From DASWJZ01 sp963792885 (GTDB lineage: Bacteria; Pseudomonadota; Alphaproteobacteria; Rhizobiales; Afifellaceae): a stretch of DNA of 64,000 bases. Under the pieces are notes generated by a model. That model was not told the origin of the DNA and ran no database searches. It was given only the letters and a program-made list of their open reading frames with translations. Shown here one piece after another: positions 35,393 through 44,393 of the stretch (positions are counted from its first letter, which is position 1; each line of letters opens with the position of its first letter). The stretch is taken from positions 682,001-746,000 of the forward strand of contig CAWBXX010000001.1 in the NCBI GenBank assembly GCA_963792885.1, written 5' to 3'. The position numbers and the translations under genes were made by a program.

Positions 35393-35414
35393 GCATATAC
35401 ACGCATAAATATGC
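35393..35414. promoter_or_regulatory. Candidate operator between deoR-type and kinase genes
   Basis: Inverted repeat GCATAT (35393-35398) and ATATGC (35409-35414) around a central ACACGCATAA, in the AT-richer part of the divergent gap. Candidate site for the DeoR-type regulator; the half-site is short. Confidence 0.4.
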
Positions 35415-35559
35415 ATCCTGGGAGGTTTGTCGTTGCGATGGGCGGAAGGTGTTGGCGGAGCGGGTCTCGTCCTGCCACGTGGCTGCGCATGGCGATCTCG
35501 CGCGACGCTGCGGCCGGCACGCGCCTTTCGGACGCGTCCACTCACCGATCGGCGATCGC

Positions 35560-36843
35560 ATGAGGCATGAGACGTACTGGGCAAAGGAATACGAAACGCT
35601 GATCGGGTGCATGCCCGAAATCGTCGAGCGGTCGCGCCTGACGATCGGGGCGTTCAGCCTGTGTCTCGACGTCTACCTCTCGCTCGCCTCCGCCTACGGA
35701 CCGCTGAGCGCTGCCGCGAACGGGTCGTCCGAAGCCGCGGGCCTGCTTGCGGAACTGAAGCGGCGCGCCGCGAGCGGGATCGGCGGCGAGGTCTTCCTCG
35801 ACTGGCCGGACGGCGCGGCCTGGGTCGATGCACACGTAGCGGGTCGCAAGGCGATCGGCGGCACGAGCGCGCAGGCCGCCTACATGCTCGCGACACTCGG
35901 CGCCCCTGCCCTGGTCGCCATCGAGAACCGCAGCGCCGACCAGCTTTCGGTGCTTCACCCGAAGACGCTCGCCGCGACCGAAGCAGGTCTTGTCCCGGTC
36001 GGATCCCTGCGGCCCCACGGCGCAGCGCCGTTGCCGCACTACATCTTCGAGTTCACCGCCGGCGAGACAATCGACGGCGCACGCGTGCCCCGCTCGTCGC
36101 GGACGATCGTGCGCTTCGACCACAGCGCGCTGCAGCGCGACGAAGCCTTCGTCCGCGCCACGACCGCGCGCGCCGGCGAGGCCGGCGCCGGCATCCTGTG
36201 CGGCTTCAACGAAATCCCCCCGGAGCGCGCCGCGGAGGAGCTCGACTACGCCGCCGGCATCGCGGCCGCGTGGCGCAGGAACGGGCTGCCGCTCCTGCAT
36301 CTGGAGCTCGGCGACTTCCCGACTCCGGCATTGCACGACGAGACGCTTCGCCGGCTCTTGCCGTGCGTCACCTCATTCGGGATAAGCCGCTCCGAGCTCA
36401 AGCATCTCGGCCAGCGAGACGAACCACTGCACGCGACTGCGATCCGTCTCGCCGAGAGCCACGGACTTGAGCGCATCTGTGTCCATGCCGACGAATGGGC
36501 CTTCGCGGTGACGCAGCACGACCCCGCGCGCGAGCTGCAGGCGCTCAAGATGGGGTGCCTGCTCGCTGCCACGCGCGCCGCGAATGGCTATTTCGCAGTT
36601 CCCGAAAAGCTGCCCGCCGATGCGCAGCTCCTAGAGCCGCCGCTCCCCGCGATCTTCCGCGAGGGCCGTTGGTCGGTCGCTTGCTGTCCTTCGCCCTATC
36701 TCGCAAAACCGGTCGCGACGATCGGGCTGGGTGACACCTTTCTTGCCGGCACGATGCTCGTGCTCGGCGGAGATACCGTGCCGGTGTCCTCCAAGAACGC
36801 ACGCTGCGAGCCGCCTCTCCATCCGCCATCGCCGGGAGCGTGA
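35560..36843 (+). CDS. ADP-dependent phosphofructokinase/glucokinase family protein
   Basis: 427 residues from ATG 35560. The longer frame to 35449 is unsupported. Family marks (ribokinase-like fold): GGTSAQAAYMLATLGAPALVAIENRS (100-125) in place of the GGNA block, RTIVRFDH near 181-188, and the C-terminal VATIGLGDTFLAGTM with catalytic Asp392. ADP-PFK/GK enzymes use ADP to phosphorylate sugars and are best known from archaea and animals; bacterial members are rare and little studied. It sits next to an aldolase-like gene and an ABC sugar importer. The substrate is not known and ADP dependence is inferred from the family. Confidence 0.82.
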   Translation: MRHETYWAKEYETLIGCMPEIVERSRLTIGAFSLCLDVYLSLASAYGPLSAAANGSSEAAGLLAELKRRAASGIGGEVFLDWPDGAAWVDAHVAGRKAIGGTSAQAAYMLATLGAPALVAIENRSADQLSVLHPKTLAATEAGLVPVGSLRPHGAAPLPHYIFEFTAGETIDGARVPRSSRTIVRFDHSALQRDEAFVRATTARAGEAGAGILCGFNEIPPERAAEELDYAAGIAAAWRRNGLPLLHLELGDFPTPALHDETLRRLLPCVTSFGISRSELKHLGQRDEPLHATAIRLAESHGLERICVHADEWAFAVTQHDPARELQALKMGCLLAATRAANGYFAVPEKLPADAQLLEPPLPAIFREGRWSVACCPSPYLAKPVATIGLGDTFLAGTMLVLGGDTVPVSSKNARCEPPLHPPSPGA

Positions 36844-36894
36844 AAAGCGCCGCCGCTTCTTCGATCGAACGCATACCTTCTGAGGGGAATAGAG

Positions 36895-37899
36895 ATGTAC
36901 CGCCTTGATACGAAACTCGCCAAGATCCGCACCGGCAAGTACGCGAAAGGCGACTTCATCATCGCCGATGCCAAGGACGGCGACATGTCCAACCCGATCC
37001 CCGGAACGGGCCCGGTGCGGGACGCCAAAGGTAACATCCTGCGCTTCCGCACGCGCGCCGAATTCCTGGAGATGATCACCTCGATCATCAAGCAGGATCT
37101 GCTCGACATCATGCTGGTGTCGGCCGCGAACCTGGAACTCCTGACCGAGGCGGGCGCCTTCAAGGGGAGCGCTGTGAAGCCGGCATTCCGCGCCAACGAC
37201 ACCACCGACATCTGGGGCGCGCGGCCGAACGGCTACGGCAAGCTCGGCGCCTCGCGGCCCTTCCGCACTCCGGTTTTGAAGGACGTTGCCAAGGCAAAGC
37301 TCTCCGACCTCGGCCTCTACTCGGTGACCTTCGTCAACGATATCGAAGCCGATCTTCGATCGCTCGAAGCCTTCGCGGCCTTCCGCGAGGACGCGGCCGA
37401 GAACGGCATCAAGTACTTCCTCGAGGTCTTCAACCCAAATGTCGAATCCGGAATTCCTCCGGAAGCGATGGGCAGCTTCGTGAACGACAATCTCGCGCGC
37501 TCGCTGTCCGGCGTCCTCAAGGCCAAGCGCCCGCAGTTCCTGAAATACCCCTACAACGGGGCGAAGGCGCTGGAGGAGCTGGTGACCTACGACCCGCAGC
37601 TCGTCGTAGGCGTGCTCGGCGGCGGCGCGGGCACCAACCGCGACACCTTCGAGCTTCTTTATCAAGCGGAGAAGTACGGCGCGCGGGTGGCGCTCTTCGG
37701 CCGCAAGATCAACCTCGCTGAAAGCCAGCTCGACATCGTCCGCTTTATGCGTGCCGTCGCCGACGGCGAGATGAAGCCGGTCGAGGCGCTCAAGGCTTAC
37801 CACGCCGTCCTCAAGGACCAGGGCATCCCCGCCGTCCGCTCGCTGGAGGATGACAGTGCCGTCACCGAGGAGGTCTTGAAGGCGGCCGCCTCGGCTTGA
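36895..37899 (+). CDS. Class I aldolase-like TIM-barrel protein (DeoC/LacD/FbaB-like)
   Basis: 334 residues. GAGGGGAATAGAG precedes the ATG. I recognise no exact family, but the C-terminal half reads like a DhnA-type class I aldolase: PQFLKYPYNG with Lys217 as likely Schiff-base lysine, VVGVLGGGAGTNRDTF as the phosphate-binding GG loop, then YQAEKYGARVALFGRKINLAESQLDIVRFMRAV matching the final strand and helix of FbaB/LacD. It lies 51 bases after the sugar-kinase gene, so the kinase product is its likely substrate. Function by analogy. Confidence 0.62.
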   Translation: MYRLDTKLAKIRTGKYAKGDFIIADAKDGDMSNPIPGTGPVRDAKGNILRFRTRAEFLEMITSIIKQDLLDIMLVSAANLELLTEAGAFKGSAVKPAFRANDTTDIWGARPNGYGKLGASRPFRTPVLKDVAKAKLSDLGLYSVTFVNDIEADLRSLEAFAAFREDAAENGIKYFLEVFNPNVESGIPPEAMGSFVNDNLARSLSGVLKAKRPQFLKYPYNGAKALEELVTYDPQLVVGVLGGGAGTNRDTFELLYQAEKYGARVALFGRKINLAESQLDIVRFMRAVADGEMKPVEALKAYHAVLKDQGIPAVRSLEDDSAVTEEVLKAAASA

Positions 37900-37928
37900 T
37901 TGCGAAAATTGCCCTCGCCAAGAATACC

Positions 37929-37953
37929 GAGCCGCTTCCGCCGCGAGCGGCTC
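37929..37953 (+). terminator. Hairpin after the kinase-aldolase operon
   Basis: 8-bp stem GAGCCGCT / AGCGGCTC with a 9-base loop, 29 bases after the aldolase stop and just before the insertion sequence. No T-run. Confidence 0.5.
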
Positions 37954-37965
37954 CCACGGATGGCG

Positions 37966-39494
37966 GCTTCGGGTCGATTTTGTTGAAGAAGTCTGCGTCG
38001 GCCGGCGCGCGTGAGAAGTGGAGCGTGAGGGCGGCCGCATCGGCTTCATGCCGGCTGCGGTGCTGGCATCGGGATGAGCTTGGCGAGCTTCCTGAGGTTC
38101 TGGGCGGTGGCTGCGAGGTGGAACTCGTCACGCGCGCCATTCGGTCCTCGTAATCGGAGCCGATCGAGGCGCAGAATGCGTTTGAGATGGGCGAAGAGCA
38201 TCTCAATCTTCTTCCGCTGGCGCCGCGAGGTCAGGCCTTCCTCGCTCTTGGCGATGTCGCGGGCCATGTCCCGCGCTCCCTCGTGGATCGACCGCGGCAC
38301 CTTGCGCGCCGGCGCCTTCGGACAGCAGCGCGGTTTGAGTTCGCAGGCATCGCAGTCGTGCTTGCTGGCGCGATAGAGCAGCGTCGCGCCGTCATTGACC
38401 AGCGTCCCGGTGCAGGTGAGCATCTTGCCGGCGGGACAGGCATAGACGTCGCTCCCGTGATCGTAGGTGAAGTCCTCGCGTTCGAATGTGCCGTCGGTTC
38501 TCGCCGACTTGTCGAAGACAGGGATGTGCGGCTCGATCCCGCGCTCGTAGACGAGCCAGCCGAGCATCTCGGCCGAGCCGTAGGCGCTGTCGGCGGCAAG
38601 CCGTTCCGGGTAGAGCCCGAAGCGCTCTTCGGCGCGTCCGATCATGGTGCGTGCCGCACCGACTTCCGCCTGCCTGATCGCGCGGCTTGCCTCGACATCG
38701 ACGATGATGGCGTGGTCGAGATCGATCAGGTAGTTCGTGGCGTAGGCGAAGAACGCATGCCCCTTGAGGGCGCCTGTCCATTGCGCCGCCGGGTCGGATC
38801 GGGAGATGAACTTTGGCCTGGTTTGACTGGCCGCGCCCCAGGCTGCCTCATCGAGCGTATCGAGATACTCCCGGACGGATCGGCGCGTGAGCGCCATCGC
38901 TTCCCAATCGACGTCTTCTGAGGCCTCGGCGGAGCGCTGCTTGTTGGCATCGGCTTTGATCAGGCTGGCATCGACGGCGAAGCCTTCGCCGCCGACAAGG
39001 CCCTCATCCATGCAGCGCCGCACGACCGTCTCGAACACCTTCCGCAGCAAGTCGCTGTCGCGGAAGCGGCCGTGCCGGTTCTTGGAGAAGGTCGAATGGT
39101 CCGGCACGTCGCCGTCGAGGCCAAGTCGGCAGAACCAGCGATAGGCGAGGTTCAGATGCACCTCCTCGCAGAGTCGACGCTCGGAGCGGATGCCGAAGCA
39201 GTAGCCGACAATCAGCATCCGGATCATCAGCTCGGGGTCGATCGACGGTCGCCCCATGGAGCTGTAGAACGGTGCCAGCTCCCGCCTAACCTCCGATAGA
39301 TCGACAAAACGGTCGATCGACCTCAGGAGGTGATCGCCCGGCACATGAGCATCCAGCGAGAACGCGTAGAACAGCGCACCTTGTTCGACTCGCCGCGGTC
39401 CCATCATCGACTTAACTCCTGCTATCTGCAGGAATGAATTAGTGAACCCTCGCCGCCTCAACCGCTGACTTTTTCAACAAAATCGGTCAGAAGC
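37966..39494 (-). mobile_element. Insertion sequence, IS1182-type
   Basis: About 1.5 kb. The inner ends carry inverted repeats: left 37975-37993 (CGATTTTGTTGAAGAAGTC), right 39467-39485 as the reverse complement with one mismatch. The similarity goes on outward to GCTTC at 37966 and GAAGC at 39494, so I set the ends there; the exact edge and any target duplication are not clear. One transposase gene fills the element. It separates the kinase-aldolase locus from the dehydrogenase/ROK locus. Confidence 0.85.
38046..39461 (-). CDS. IS1182 family transposase
   Basis: 471 residues, intact. DDE transposase with a C-terminal zinc-binding part (HDCDACELKPRCCP). Features: LLRSIDRFVDLSEVRRELAPFYSSMGRPSIDPELMIRMLIVGYCFGIRSERRLCEE (N-terminal DUF772-type block) and PDHSTFSKNRHGRF, then AVDASLIKADAN (first Asp) and LAADSAYGSAEML (second Asp). 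The C-terminal helix KIEMLFAHLKRILRLDRLRLRG carries the Glu. The start may be internal (for example MMGPRRVEQG, residue 19-20). The open frame suggests the element is still active. Confidence 0.93.
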   Translation of the reverse strand: MRRRGFTNSFLQIAGVKSMMGPRRVEQGALFYAFSLDAHVPGDHLLRSIDRFVDLSEVRRELAPFYSSMGRPSIDPELMIRMLIVGYCFGIRSERRLCEEVHLNLAYRWFCRLGLDGDVPDHSTFSKNRHGRFRDSDLLRKVFETVVRRCMDEGLVGGEGFAVDASLIKADANKQRSAEASEDVDWEAMALTRRSVREYLDTLDEAAWGAASQTRPKFISRSDPAAQWTGALKGHAFFAYATNYLIDLDHAIIVDVEASRAIRQAEVGAARTMIGRAEERFGLYPERLAADSAYGSAEMLGWLVYERGIEPHIPVFDKSARTDGTFEREDFTYDHGSDVYACPAGKMLTCTGTLVNDGATLLYRASKHDCDACELKPRCCPKAPARKVPRSIHEGARDMARDIAKSEEGLTSRRQRKKIEMLFAHLKRILRLDRLRLRGPNGARDEFHLAATAQNLRKLAKLIPMPAPQPA

Positions 39495-39847
39495 GGACTT
39501 CGGGCCTGAATGGTTCGGGAAACTGAGACGAGTTCGCAGAATTTGCGTGCATGGTGCGCAGTTCGAGTCCTCTGGAGACCACCACCCATATTCCACAACG
39601 GCATACACGACTTCGCTTCTTGACCCAAAGCAGACTTAAGCATTGACGCTACACTTCAACGTCGGATTGGAGTGAGTGCCGGCGCTACCGAGGCAGCGCG
39701 CTCCATCAAAGAAGAATAGACGGGCCCAAAGGGAATGCCTCGGCACAATTGTCCTCATCACATTAAAGCGCGCGTGGAGTTTTGACCGTCCACTTGGAGG
39801 TCAGCCTACCGCTCAGCGTGACGCGACAAGAGCTAAGCGTCGCGGCG
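39495..39847. other. Gene-free stretch with a tRNA 3'-end-like fragment
   Basis: At 39556-39584 a T-loop-like GTTCGAGTCC is followed by GGAGACC-A-CCA, as in a tRNA 3' end, but there is no matching 5' half upstream. The rest has no coding character. The fragment may mark an old integration site or be chance. Confidence 0.4.
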
Positions 39848-41008
39848 TCATGCGCTCTTTTGCAGAGCGTCGCCGTGTAGCTCCTGATCGAATTGCTTCC
39901 AGCTTTCGGTCAAGTCGACGACTGTCCGGCTGCGCCGTGCCTCGTCGATCTTGATGGCGGTCAGGCCCGCTTCCAGCGCATCGACCACCGAGACGGGGAG
40001 CTTCGCGCCCTTGGTCAGGTGGGCGGCAACGCTCTCCACCATTTGTTCGTCGGCCCCGTAATGGGCCGAGTTCTCGATGCCCTCGTAGGTCTTGTCGACC
40101 AGCCGGTCGCCGGTGCGGGCGTCGGTCACGCGGAAGTAGTTGCGAACGAAGTCGCCCTCGGCCATGCCCTTTGCCCCCATGACGCAGAAGCGGCGGTAGT
40201 GGTCGGGAGCGTTGAGGTTGATGTGGAAAGTCATCGCTGCACCGTTCGCGTATTCGACGATTGACGCCTGGTAGTCGACGATATCGGCATCGCTGTCGAA
40301 CACCTTCTCGGTGCTCATCCAGCCGCTCGGCTTCCGGTGATAGACGTCGAGATTGTGGCGGACTTCGTTCTCCGGCAGGAACGATTTCCGCCCGCCGAAG
40401 CTCGCGACACGGATCGCCCGCGCGCCGACCGCGCCCTGGTAGAGGTCGAGATCATGGCAGCACTTTTCCAGGATGAAATTGCCCGAGAAGCGCTCGTATC
40501 GACGCCAGTCGCGCATGAAGAAAGCGCCGTGATAGGGTGGGAGAGTCTCCGCCGCATCTATGCTGGCGATGGTGCCGATCGCGCCGTCGGCGATCGCCTG
40601 CTTGAGGTCGACGTAGAGCGGCGCGTAGCGCAACACCAAGCCGATCATCACCCGATCCGGCCCGCCACTCAGGCGCACGAGCCGTAGGAGATCGATCGTC
40701 TCTTCTTCGGAGATCACCACCGGCTTTTCGCAGAACACTTTCAGGCCGAGCCCGAGAGCGGTGGTGAGGTGCTGGAGGTGCAGATGGTTGGGCGAGCCGA
40801 TCATCAGAACATCCGGCGACTCGGCCTTGTTCAGCGCCTCGATGCTCTCGTAAGCGGGCCCGGTGGCAATGCCGCGTTGCTCGAGGCCAGGTAGCCCCGC
40901 GGGCGTCGGATCGACGTAGCCGACGATGCGGAATCCCGGAGCGAGCGTGGTGAAAAGACCGGCTAGGTATTCCATACGGTAGCCGAGGCCGACGATACCG
41001 ACTTTCAT
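39848..41008 (-). CDS. Gfo/Idh/MocA family NAD(P)-dependent oxidoreductase
   Basis: 386 residues from ATG 41008 (MKVGIVGLGYRMEYLAGLF); a longer frame to 41092 is unsupported. Rossmann nucleotide motif GIVGLGYRMEYL at 4-15, CEKPVVIS with the conserved Lys near 95-102, and the C-terminal substrate domain with EKCCHDLDLYQGAVG. These enzymes oxidise or epimerise sugars (inositol, glucose-fructose, N-acetylated sugars) using NAD(P). It lies 32 bases after the ROK gene on the same strand, so they are probably one operon. Confidence 0.92.
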   Translation of the reverse strand: MKVGIVGLGYRMEYLAGLFTTLAPGFRIVGYVDPTPAGLPGLEQRGIATGPAYESIEALNKAESPDVLMIGSPNHLHLQHLTTALGLGLKVFCEKPVVISEEETIDLLRLVRLSGGPDRVMIGLVLRYAPLYVDLKQAIADGAIGTIASIDAAETLPPYHGAFFMRDWRRYERFSGNFILEKCCHDLDLYQGAVGARAIRVASFGGRKSFLPENEVRHNLDVYHRKPSGWMSTEKVFDSDADIVDYQASIVEYANGAAMTFHINLNAPDHYRRFCVMGAKGMAEGDFVRNYFRVTDARTGDRLVDKTYEGIENSAHYGADEQMVESVAAHLTKGAKLPVSVVDALEAGLTAIKIDEARRSRTVVDLTESWKQFDQELHGDALQKSA

Positions 41009-41040
41009 GGAACCTCCAATAAGCGCGCCAGCAATCGAGA

Positions 41041-42282
41041 CTATGACAGCGCAGGATGCGCGGGCGGACCGTCGCTCCGGGTCACCGGCCAATGGGGCGG
41101 GGAAAAATCCGCCGCCGGCAGGTCGACGCCGAAGAGGTCATGGTACATGCGGCTGACCGCCGCTCCGAGCGCGCCGATCAGCGCAGCGCGGCCACCAAGT
41201 ATGCTCGCTTCGATGCACGGAGGGTCGGGTGTGCAGCGCGGCAGGAATCGGAGAATGGCGTCGACCAGCTCATTGCGGATACCGACGCTGCCGCCGAGGA
41301 TGACGATCTCCGGATCGAGCATGGCGCCGATGGCGGCGATCGCCGGGGCGATCAGCCGTGCCGTCTCCTCGATCGCCGCGATCGCGGCCTTCTCCCCGGC
41401 GCCAAGCGCCTCGAAGACCTCACGTACGGTGGCGCCCTCGCGGCCGCCGAACCCCGCGAACCGCCGCGCGATCGCCGCGCTTCCGACCGCCCGCTCGAGC
41501 GTGCCCATCGCGAAGCCGGAGGGATCGTACGGGTCGCCGCCGAGCGGCAGGTAGGAAATCTCGCCCGCCGCCCCGCGCGCGCCGCGCAGGAGATGCCCGT
41601 CGGCGACGATGCCCATACCGATACCGGTGCCGAGCGCCACGAAGGCAAAGTTCTTGAGTTCAGCGCCACGACCGCGCCATTGCTCGCCGCGCGCCGCGAG
41701 GTTCACGTCGTTCTCCACGAGCACCGGCACGCCGAGCCGCTCGGCGAGCAGGCCGCGCAGGTCGATGGCGTCGAGGCCGGGCACGTTCGGTGCGATGCTG
41801 ATGCGGCCGGTCTCAGATTGGAACACGCCCGGCGTGCCGAGGACGATCAGTCGAATGTCGCCAGTAGACGCGTCCGCCTCTCTCGAGAGCTTGTCGACGA
41901 CGCCTGCGAGCTGGTCCGCGAGATGCACCCCGCCTCGTGGATCGGTGGCGGTCAGATCTTCTGCCAAGATCTCGCCGGCTAGATCGCAGACGGCAGCGCT
42001 GATCTTACTGCCTCCGAGGTCGATCCCCGCTGCGAGCGCAGCCCTGCCGTTGATCTCGTAGGTGACGGCGCTGCGGCCGAGGCGGCCAGTCGTGCGTCCG
42101 CAGGGCCGCAGCCACCCCTCCTCGGCAAGCTCGTGCACGACCTCAGAGATGGTCTGCTTCGAGAAACCTGTCACCTTGGCGAGCTCGGCGCGGGAGATCG
42201 GTCCGCTCGCCCGGATCGTCTGGATGACGGCGTTCATTGAGAGCTGTCGTGCTACCGGCGGCTCGGCGGAGTTTGACACCAC
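41041..42282 (-). CDS. ROK family transcriptional regulator (NagC/XylR type)
   Basis: 413 residues. N-terminal winged helix (about 15-65: VIQTIRASGPISRAELAKVTGFSKQTISEVVHELAEEGWL), then a ROK sugar-binding domain with AGIDLGGSKISAAVCDL (85-101), VLVENDVNLAARGEQW and LGTGIGMGIV. The zinc motif CxCGxxGC of ROK proteins is absent after GEISYLPLGG, so kinase activity is unlikely and it should be a pure regulator. It is divergent from the glycosidase gene; inverted repeats in the gap may be its operators. Confidence 0.93.
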   Translation of the reverse strand: MVSNSAEPPVARQLSMNAVIQTIRASGPISRAELAKVTGFSKQTISEVVHELAEEGWLRPCGRTTGRLGRSAVTYEINGRAALAAGIDLGGSKISAAVCDLAGEILAEDLTATDPRGGVHLADQLAGVVDKLSREADASTGDIRLIVLGTPGVFQSETGRISIAPNVPGLDAIDLRGLLAERLGVPVLVENDVNLAARGEQWRGRGAELKNFAFVALGTGIGMGIVADGHLLRGARGAAGEISYLPLGGDPYDPSGFAMGTLERAVGSAAIARRFAGFGGREGATVREVFEALGAGEKAAIAAIEETARLIAPAIAAIGAMLDPEIVILGGSVGIRNELVDAILRFLPRCTPDPPCIEASILGGRAALIGALGAAVSRMYHDLFGVDLPAADFSPPHWPVTRSDGPPAHPALS

Positions 42283-42386
42283 CGAAATCTCCCTATTTTG
42301 TCAGGGCCACGAACGAATATAGCATGGCGAGCACCGAAATAAGCAATGATCCACCGAAACGTCCCAGCAGATTTCCCTACAATGAA

Positions 42387-42446
42387 GCTAACGATCAATG
42401 AGAGTTAGCATAGCGGGTCGCATATTTGTCTGCCTCATTGACAAAT
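42387..42446. promoter_or_regulatory. Candidate ROK operators in the divergent gap
   Basis: Two inverted repeats in an AT-rich gap: GCTAAC / GTTAGC at 42387-42392 and 42404-42409, and ATTTGTC / GACAAAT at 42424-42430 and 42440-42446. The second has 7-bp arms, similar to ROK/NagC-type sites. They lie between the regulator and the glycosidase gene. Confidence 0.5.
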
Positions 42447-42490
42447 AGCTGAGTCTGTCCCTACGCTGCGGTTCTTCGACCACGGAGGCG

Positions 42491-44355
42491 TTGGGGGGTA
42501 TGGCAGCGAGCATGGCATCGCCGGCAGCTCCTCTTCGGTCGGCCGAGCCGAGGGCAGCTCGGCCGTCTGTGCGCGAGCGAAGCTCCGACATCATGACCGC
42601 GCGGCCCGACGGCGGATTGGCGGGTTCCGAGCCGGTCCTGCTCCCGATCATGGCGCCTCGTCTGCAGGCGGATTGCCGGCCCGATGGAATGGTCGACCTC
42701 GCTCTTTGGGGCTGCGGCAAGCTCGCTAAGGTCAGCTTCACGCCGCTTGCCGGCCCTTACTTCTACAGCCCGAATCGCATCGTTGCCGCGCACGGCGGGA
42801 TCTATGTCGCGCAATCGGCGCCGGCGATGCTGGTGCGCGGCGCTCGCCTCCGCCGCGTTACGCCGGCGCCGCGCTGCGCCTGGTGGCACGAGCCGGCGGG
42901 CGGGCGGAAATCCGTCGTCACGCACGGCGCGGGCGGTAAGTCCGTCGTGCTCCCTTGGGGTGTCGTCCTCATCGAGGAACGGAGGGACGACCTCGTGCTC
43001 GCCGTGGGCGCGTCAATGGAGGAGGCGCGCGAGGCGATGCGCCTCGACACTGATGATATCGTCGCTGAGGCGGACGCGTATGCGGCGCGCTGCGACCGGA
43101 TGCCGGACGCCGACCCCGTGCTGCGCAGCATGGTCATTCAGGGCGTCCACGCCGCGCTTTCGAGCATCCGCCGCGACAGCGAAGGCGGCTTCGCCGGGCT
43201 CGCTGCCGGCCAGGCCTACAGCGCGCCCGCGCGGACCTACTACCGCGACGGCTACTGGACGATGCAGCCGCTCCTGACGCTCGCGCCCGAGATCGTGAAG
43301 GAGCAGATCGGGCTACTCGCCAACGGCGTCCAGCCAGACGGCGAGGCGCCGAGCGGCGTCATCCTGTCGGGTCCTGCGCAGTCGCAGGCTTGGGCCGACT
43401 TCTTGCGGCATCCGAACCGCTTCCCCGACCGCTATCGCGAGGACCATCGCCGTCCCGGCGATTGGTGGAGCGACCATTTCGACAGCCCGCTATTCTTCAT
43501 CCTGACGATCGGCGACTATGTCCGAACGACCGGCGACGTCGGCGAGGCGGAGCGGCATTGGCCGGTGGTCCGCGCGATCATTGCGCGCTATCTGGGTTCG
43601 CCACCGACGGCGTGCTGCCGCTCAAGCCGCGCAACGATCGCGATTGGGCCGACAACGTCTATCGCGAGGGGCTTGTCGCCTACGACCTCGGGCTCTGGGT
43701 CGGCGCGCTCGATGTCGTTGCCGAGATCGGGCAAACGCTCGACGTTGCGCTTGCCGAGAAGGCGAAGACTACCGCCGCTGCTGCGCGCAAGGCGATCGAC
43801 GAGGCGCTCTGGGTCGAACCGCGCCAGGGCTATGCCGACTACCGGACGCCAGACGGCTTTGTTGAAGATCACCTGGCGCTCGACAGCTTGACGCTCGCCC
43901 GCTTCGACGCGATCCCAAAGGCCAAGGCGAAGCGCCTCCTCGGCGCGATCGAGGCGTCGCTGGAATCGCGCAACAACGATGCTCAGCCTTATGGCGACTG
44001 GGGTGTTCTCTGCGCCTATCCGCCGTTCAAGCGCCCGGCCGACCTGCGCGCGAAGTCGGCCTTCGCCTACCGCTACCACAACGGCTCTGACTGGCCTTAC
44101 TGGGACGGCGTCTATGCTGAGGAGCGGCTGCGCCGCGGGCTGGGCGGCGCTCGCTATGCCCTCACCCGCTGGTGGGAGATATGCCTCAAGAACGGCTGGG
44201 CCGGCGCTGTCGAGTATTTCTCGCCGCCCTTCGGCCGCGGCTCGCTGCTTCAGGGCTGGAGCGCCATGCCGGCGGCCGTCGCGTTGAAATACGGACGCGC
44301 CGCCCTCGCGGCCGACGATGCTGCGGACACCCGCCGGGCGGAGGCACTCGCGTGA
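42491..44355 (+). pseudogene. Six-hairpin glycosidase-like protein (GH63/GH78/amylo-glucosidase type), one frameshift
   Basis: Likely 610-620 residues if joined. The start is uncertain (42491 or 42593, MTARPDGGLAG). The first frame shows VDLALWGCGKLAKVSFTPLAG, YYRDGYWTMQPLLTLAP and PGDWWSDHFDSPLFFI, then breaks near 43600 (about one base missing). It resumes with DGVLPLKPRNDRDWADNVYREGL and NGSDWPYWDGVYAEERLRRG, ending ...FSPPFGRGSLLQGWSAMP. These are (alpha/alpha)6-barrel features; acidic residues in DWAD and WPYWDG could be catalytic. No signal peptide is seen, so it acts on imported oligosaccharide. The linkage is not known. Confidence 0.75.
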
Positions 44356-44393
44356 GCGCTGCGGCAACCTTGCCGCCAACGGCTTCGCGGCCG

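Noticed and set aside
39497..39584. Complete tRNA gene at this place
   Set aside because: Only a 3' part resembles a tRNA; no acceptor 5' strand or anticodon arm can be formed.
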